A stretch of DNA of 64,000 nucleotides from Megachile rotundata (Eukaryota > Arthropoda > Insecta > Hymenoptera > Megachilidae): positions 29,779-93,778 of the forward strand of contig NW_027474070.1 in NCBI RefSeq assembly GCF_050947335.1, in the 5' to 3' direction. Below, in pieces: positions 56,801 to 64,000 of the stretch (position 1 is its first letter; each line of letters opens with the position of its first letter). The notes under the pieces were generated by a model that was given only the letters and a program-made list of their open reading frames with translations, was not told the origin of the DNA and searched no databases. The translations under genes were made by a program, and so were the position numbers.

Positions 56801-59800
56801 TTATTATCAATCTAACTCATATTATTAGCCATATTATGCTTATATGATCGATAGGACGACAATTACTATACTCACTCCTCTTATTATTATCAATCTAACT
56901 CATATTATTAGCCATATTATGCTTATATGATCGATAGAACGACAATTACTATACTTATTACTCCTATTATTATCAATCTAACACATATTATTAACCAAAT
57001 TATGCAGATATGATCGATAGAACGACAATTACTATACTCACTCCTCTTATTATTATCAATCTAACTCATATTATTAGCCATATTATGCTTATATGATCGA
57101 TAGAACGACAATTACTATACGTATTACTCTTATTATTATCAATCTAACTCATATTATTAGCCATATTATGCTTATATGATCGATAGGACGACAATTACTA
57201 TACTCACTCCTCTTATTATTATCAATCTACCTCATACTATTAGCCATATTATGCTTATATGATCGACTGAACGACAATCACTATACTGATTACACTCACT
57301 ATTATCAGTCAAACTCATATTATTAGCCATATTATGCTTATATGATCGATAGAACGACAATTACTATACTCATTTCTCTTATTATTATCCATCTATCTCA
57401 AATTATGAGCCATATTATGCTTATATGATCGATAGAACGACAATTACTATACTCATTACTATTATTATTATCAATTTAACTCATAGTATTAACCATATTA
57501 TGCTTATATGAGCAATAGAAGTACAATTACTATACTTATTACTCTTATTATTATCAATCTAACTCATATTATTAGCCATATTATGCTTATATGATCGATA
57601 GAACGACAACTACTATACTTTTTACTCTTATTATTGTCAATCTAACTCATATTATTAGCCATATTATGCTTATATGATCGATAGAACGACAATTACTATA
57701 CTTATTACTCTTATTATTATCAATCTAACTCATATTATTAGCCATATTATGCTTATATGATCGATAGGACGACAATTACTATACTCACTCCTCTTATTAT
57801 TATCAATCTAACTCATATTATTAGCCATATTATGCTTATATGATCGATAGAACGACAATTACTATACTTATTACTCCTATTATTATCAATCTAACACATA
57901 TTATTAACCAAATTATGCAGATATGATCGATAGAACGACAATTACTATACTCACTCCTCTTATTATTATCAATCTAACTCATATTATTAGCCATATTATG
58001 CTTATATGATCGATAGAACGACAATTACTATACGTATTACTCTTATTATTATCAATCTAACTCATATTATTAGCCATATTATGCTTATATGATCGATAGG
58101 ACGACAATTACTATACTCACTCCTCTTATTATTATCAATCTACCTCATACTATTAGCCATATTATGCTTATATGATCGACTGAACGACAATCACTATACT
58201 GATTACACTCACTATTATCAGTCAAACTCATATTATTAGCCATATTATGCTTATATGATCGATAGAACGACAATTACTATACTCATTTCTCTTATTATTA
58301 TCCATCTATCTCAAATTATGAGCCATATTATGCTTATATGATCGATAGAACGACAATTACTATACTCATTACTATTATTATTATCAATTTAACTCATAGT
58401 ATTAACCATATTATGCTTATATGAGCAATAGAAGTACAATTACTATACTTATTACTCTTATTATTATCAATCTAACTCATATTATTAGCCATATTATGCT
58501 TATATGATCGATAGAACGACAACTACTATACTTTTTACTCTTATTATTGTCAATCTAACTCATATTATTAGCCATATTATGCTTATATGATCGATAGAAC
58601 TACAATTACCATACATATTACTCTTATTATTATCAATCTAACTCATATTATTAACCATATTAAGCTTATATGATAGATAGAACGACAATTACTATACTCA
58701 TTACCCTTATTATTATCAATCTAACTCATATTATTAGCCATATTATGCTTATATGATCGATAGAACGGCAATTACTATATACATTACTCTTATTATTATC
58801 AATCTAACGCATATTATTAACGATATTATGCTTATATGAGCAATAGAGCTACAATTACTATACTTATTACACTCACTATTATCAATCTAACTCATATTAT
58901 TAACCATATTGTGCAGATATGATCGATAGGACGACAATTACTATACTTATTACTCTTATTATTATCCATCTATCTCAAATTATTAGCCATATTATGCTTA
59001 TATGATCGATAGAACGACAATTACTATACTCATTTCTCTTATTTTTATCAATCTAACTCATATTATTAGCCATATTATGCTTATATGGTCGATAGGACGA
59101 CAATTACTATACTCACTCCTCTTATTATTATCAATCTAACCCATATTATTAGCCATATTATGCTTATATGATCGATAGAACGACAATTACTATACTTATT
59201 ACTCTTATTATTATCAATCTAACTCATCTTATTGGCCATATTATGCTTATATGATCGATAGGACGACAATTACTATACTCACTCCTCTTATTATTATCAA
59301 TCTACCTCATATTATTAGCCATATTATGCTTATATTATCGATAGAACGACAACTACTATACTTTTTACTCTTATTATTGTCAATCTAACTCATATTATTA
59401 GCCATATTATGCTTATATGATCGATAGAACTACAATTACTATATATATTACTCTTATTATTATCAATCTAACTCATATTATTAACCATATTAAGCTTATA
59501 TGATAGATAGAACGACAATTACTATACTCATTACCCTTATTATTATCAATCTAACTCATATTATTAGCCATATTATGCTTATATGATCGATAGAACGGCA
59601 ATTACTATATACATTACTCTTATTATTATCAATCTAACGCATATTATTAACGATATTATGCTTATATGAGCAATAGAGCTACAATTACTATACTTATTAC
59701 ACTCACTATTATCAATCTAACTCATATTATTAACCATATTATGCAGATATGATCGATAGGACGACAATTACTATACTTATTACTCTTATTATTATCCATC

Positions 59801-62800
59801 TATCTCAAATTATTAGCCATATTATGCTTATATGATCGATAGAACGACAATTACTATACTCATTTCTCTTATTTTTATCAATCTAACTCATATTATTAGC
59901 CATATTAAGCTTATATGGTCGATAGGACGACAATTACTATACTCACTCCTCTTATTATTATCAATCTAACCCATATTATTAGCCATATTATGCTTATATG
60001 ATCGATAGAACGACAATTACTATACTTATTACTCTTATTATTATCAATCTAACTCATCTTATTGGCCATATTATGCTTATATGATCGATAGGACGACAAT
60101 TACTATACTCACTCCTCTTATTATTATCAATCTAACTCATATTATTAGCCATATTATGCTTATATGATCGATAGAACGACAATTACTATACTTATTACTC
60201 CTATTATTATCAATCTAACTCATATTATTAGCCATATTATGCTTATATGAGCAACAGAACTACAATTACTATATTTATTACACTCACTATTATCAATCTA
60301 GCACATATTATTAACCAAATTATGCAGATATGATCGATAGGACGACAATTACTATACTTATTACTCTTATTATTATCCATCTATCTCAAATTATTAGCCA
60401 TATTATGCTTATATGATCGATAGGACGACAATTACTATACTCATTTCTCTTATTTTTATCAATCTAACTCATATTATTAACCATATTAAGCTTATATGAT
60501 AGATAGAACGACAATTACTATACTCATTACCCTTATTATTATCAATCTAACTCATATTATTAGCCATATTATGCTTATATGATCGATAGAACGGCAATTA
60601 CTATATTCATTACTCTTATTATTATCAATCTAACGCATATTATTAACCATATTAAGCTTATATGAGCAATAGAACTACAATTACTATACTTATTACACTC
60701 ACTATTATCAATCTAACTCATACTATTAACCATATTATGCAGATATGATCGATAGGACGACAATTACTGTACTTATTACTCTTATTATTATCCATCTATC
60801 TCAAATTATTAGCCATATTATGCTTATATGATCGATAGAACGACAATTACTATACTCATTTCTCTTATTTTTGTCAATCTAACTCATATTATTAGCCATA
60901 TTATGCATATATGACCGATAGAACGACAATTACTATACTCATTACTCTTATTATTATCAATTTAACTCATAGTATTAACCATATTATGCTTATATGAGCA
61001 ATAGAACTACAATTACTATACTTATTACTCTTATTATTATCTATCTAACTCATATTATTAGCCATATTATGCTTATATGAGCAATAGAACTACAATTACT
61101 ATACTTATTCCACTCACTATTATCAATCCAACTCATATTATTAACCATATTATGCAGATATGATCGATAGGACGACAATTACTATACTTATTACTCTTAT
61201 TATTATCAATCTAACTCACATTATTAGCCATATTATGCTTATATAATCGATAGAACGACAATTACTATACTCACTACTCTTATTATTATCAATCTAACTC
61301 ATATTATTAGCCATATTATGCTTATATGATCGATAGGACGACAATTACTATACTCACTCCTCTTATTATTATCAATCTAACTCATATTATTAACCATATT
61401 ATGCTTATATGATCGATAGAACAACAATTACTATACTTATTACTCTTATTATTATCAATCTAACTCATATTATTAGCCATATTATGCTTATATGATCGAT
61501 AGGACGTCAATTACTATACTCACTCCTCTTATTATTATCAATCTAACTCATATTATTAGCCATATTATGCTTATATGATCGATAGAACGACAATTACTAT
61601 ACTTATTACTCCTATTATTATCAATCTAACACATATTATTAACCAAATTATGCAGATATGATCGATAGGACGACAATTACTATACATATAACTCTTATTA
61701 TTATCCACCTATCTCAAATTATTAGCCATATTATGCTTATATGATCGATAGAACGACAATCACTACACTCATTTCTCTTATTTTTATCAATCTAACTCAT
61801 ATTATTAGCCATATTATGCTTATATGAGCAATAGAACTACAATTACTGTACTTATTACACTCACTATTATCAATCTAACTCATATTAATAACCATATTAT
61901 GCAGATATGATCGATAGGACGACAATTACTATACTTATTACTCTTATTATTATCAATCTAACTCATATTATTAGCCATATTATGCTTATATGACCGATAG
62001 AACGACAACTACTATACTCATTACTCTTATTATTATCAATCTAACTCATATTATTAGCCATATTATGCTTATATGATCGATAGAACTACATTTACTATAC
62101 TTATTACGCTTATTATTATCAATCTAACTCATATTATTAACCATATTATGCAGATATAATCGATAGAACTACAATTACTGTACTCATTACTCTTATTATT
62201 ATCAATCTAACTCATATTATTAGCCATATTATGCTTATATGATCGATAGAACGACAATTACTATACTTATTACTCTTATTATTATCAATCTAACTCATAC
62301 TATTAGCCATATTATGCTTATATGATCGACAGAACGACAATTACTATACTGATTACACTCACTATTATCAGTCTAACTCATATTATTAGCCATATTATGC
62401 TTATATGATCGATAGAACGACAATTACTATACTCATTTCTCTTATTATTATCAATCTAACTCATATTATTAGCCATATTATGCATATATGACCGATAGAA
62501 CGACAATTACTATACTCATTACTCTTATTATTATCAATCTAACTCATATTATTAGCCATATTATGCTTATATGATCAATAGAACGACAATTACTATACTT
62601 ATTACTCTTATTATTATCAATCTAACTCATATTATTAGCCATATTATGCTTATATGATCGATAGGACGACAATTACTATACTCACTCCTCTTATTATTAT
62701 CAATCTAACTCATATTATTAGCCATATTATGCTTATATGATCGATAGAACGACAATTACTATACTTATTACTCCTATTATTATCAATCTAACACATATTA

Positions 62801-64000
62801 TTAACCAAATTATGCAGATATGATCGATAGAACGACAATTACTATACTCACTCCTCTTATTATTATCAATCTAACTCATATTATTAGCCATATTATGCTT
62901 ATATGATCGATAGAACGACAATTACTATACGTATTACTCTTATTATTATCAATCTAACTCATATTATTAGCCATATTATGCTTATATGATCGATAGGACG
63001 ACAATTACTATACTCACTCCTCTTATTATTATCAATCTACCTCATACTATTAGCCATATTATGCTTATATGATCGACTGAACGACAATCACTATACTGAT
63101 TACACTCACTATTATCAGTCAAACTCATATTATTAGCCATATTATGCTTATATGATCGATAGAACGACAATTACTATACTCATTTCTCTTATTATTATCC
63201 ATCTATCTCAAATTATGAGCCATATTATGCTTATATGATCGATAGAACGACAATTACTATACTCATTACTATTATTATTATCAATTTAACTCATAGTATT
63301 AACCATATTATGCTTATATGAGCAATAGAAGTACAATTACTATACTTATTACTCTTATTATTATCAATCTAACTCATATTATTAGCCATATTATGCTTAT
63401 ATGATCGATAGAACGACAACTACTATACTTTTTACTCTTATTATTGTCAATCTAACTCATATTATTAGCCATATTATGCTTATATGATCGATAGAACGAC
63501 AATTACTATACTTATTACTCTTATTATTATCAATCTAACTCATATTATTAGCCATATTATGCTTATATGATCGATAGGACGACAATTACTATACTCACTC
63601 CTCTTATTATTATCAATCTAACTCATATTATTAGCCATATTATGCTTATATGATCGATAGAACGACAATTACTATACTTATTACTCCTATTATTATCAAT
63701 CTAACACATATTATTAACCAAATTATGCAGATATGATCGATAGAACGACAATTACTATACTCACTCCTCTTATTATTATCAATCTAACTCATATTATTAG
63801 CCATATTATGCTTATATGATCGATAGAACGACAATTACTATACGTATTACTCTTATTATTATCAATCTAACTCATATTATTAGCCATATTATGCTTATAT
63901 GATCGATAGGACGACAATTACTATACTCACTCCTCTTATTATTATCAATCTACCTCATACTATTAGCCATATTATGCTTATATGATCGACTGAACGACAA
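53825..64000 (-). repeat. Tandem duplication of a 70-monomer block (5810 bp), second copy cut by window end
   Basis: Positions 53825-58190 match 59635-64000 at offset 5810 (70 x 83). Rare variants are shared, including GAGCAACAGAACTAC (54438 and 60248), ATCTAGCACATATT, ACGTCAATTAC, ATTAATAACC and CACTACACTC. I noticed only three substitutions in about 4.35 kb: CTCTTATT near 55571 against CTCATATT, TAGCC near 55581 against TAACC, and CTAGCTC near 55736 against CTAACTC. Immediately upstream the match continues at offset 5561 (67 monomers) from about 51240 to 53825, so the two copies differ by three monomers at about 59390-59640. Confidence 0.88.

Larger units (their letters stand above)
16560..64000 (-). 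repeat. 83-bp AT-rich satellite array, inverted arm (about 572 monomers)
   Basis: The same satellite as before the gap, read in reverse complement: landmarks are GATCGATAGAACGACAATTA, TTATTACTCTTATTATTATC, AATCTAACTCATATTATTAG and CCATATTATGCTTATAT. The 83-bp spacing is kept throughout. The marker TAACGATATT falls at 22051, 24458, 28359, 34500, 41388, 45953, 46700, 48194, 53257, 53838, 58818 and 59648. These offsets are whole multiples of 83, except those crossing the 1-bp deletions at 31830 and 37971. The arm is rich in variants not seen in the forward arm: a GAGCAATAGAACTAC type, a CTCACTCCTCTTATT type and a TACGTATTACTC type. It contains most of the long higher-order duplications and runs past the window end. 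No reading frame or foreign sequence interrupts it. Confidence 0.98.

Noticed and set aside
1..64000. CRISPR array
   Set aside because: The repeats are contiguous 83-bp units that are similar throughout. There are no unique spacers, no leader and no cas genes.
1..64000. CENP-B box in the monomer
   Set aside because: The CGGG half of the box is not present in the canonical monomer or in the variants I read, so centromere identity cannot be argued from this motif.
1..64000. Block sizes of 5, 8, 13, 21 and 34 monomers look like a Fibonacci series
   Set aside because: Blocks of 7, 11, 18, 23, 26, 47, 70 and 74 monomers also occur. Sizes that add up are expected when exchanges act on already duplicated blocks.
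1..64000. Telomeric repeats, rDNA, tRNA genes or transposon fragments inside the array
   Set aside because: None was seen on either strand; no stretch departs from the 83-bp unit apart from substitutions, the 1-bp deletion and the N run.
1..64000. Simple ATT/AAT microsatellite
   Set aside because: The short TTATTATTATC runs are part of every monomer and never expand. The true period is 83 bp.

Overview
The whole 64 kb window is one AT-rich satellite DNA family with an 83-bp monomer, and I see no other kind of sequence in it. There are no genes, RNA genes, transposons or unique spacers. All bases except a run of 100 N belong to head-to-tail copies of the monomer, about 770 in total (roughly 198 before the gap and 572 after it). 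A representative monomer (17091-17173) is 24% G+C. This points to constitutive heterochromatin, such as a centromeric, pericentromeric or subtelomeric block of a eukaryotic nuclear genome assembled from long reads. I cannot name the organism. The monomer keeps two CpG per copy, which does not look like a heavily CpG-methylated genome, but that is weak evidence.

Layout. Positions 1-16459 carry the array in one orientation (called forward; motif TCTATCGATCATATAAGC). Positions 16460-16559 are exactly 100 N. Positions 16560-64000 carry the same satellite in the opposite orientation. Some monomers are exact reverse complements across the gap (798-880 and 17091-17173), so the family is the same. 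The two arms nevertheless have different sets of variant monomers and different higher-order blocks. The array runs off both ends of the window.

Organisation. Copies sit on a strict 83-bp lattice. Every offset I measured between matching markers is a whole multiple of 83, except where a single 1-bp deletion (seen twice, at 31830 and 37971) lies between them. On top of the lattice are nested higher-order duplications of whole numbers of monomers: 5, 7, 8, 11, 13, 18, 21, 23, 26, 34, 38, 45, 47, 70 and 74. The clearest tandem ones are 717-2044 (8-mers), 4915-9230 (26-mers), 28343-40390 (74-mers, about 6.1 kb each), 41711-45251 (21-mers), 46441-49359 (18-mers), 48721-52538 (23-mers) and 53825-64000 (70-mers). 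Copies differ from each other by single substitutions and by gain or loss of whole monomers. That is the expected signature of repeated unequal exchange or similar in-register amplification.

The items most worth checking are the orientation switch at the gap, the almost complete absence of indels other than whole monomers, and the very recent multi-kilobase duplications. All coordinates of higher-order blocks were read by eye and their edges are good to within a few tens of bases, since adjacent monomers are so alike.
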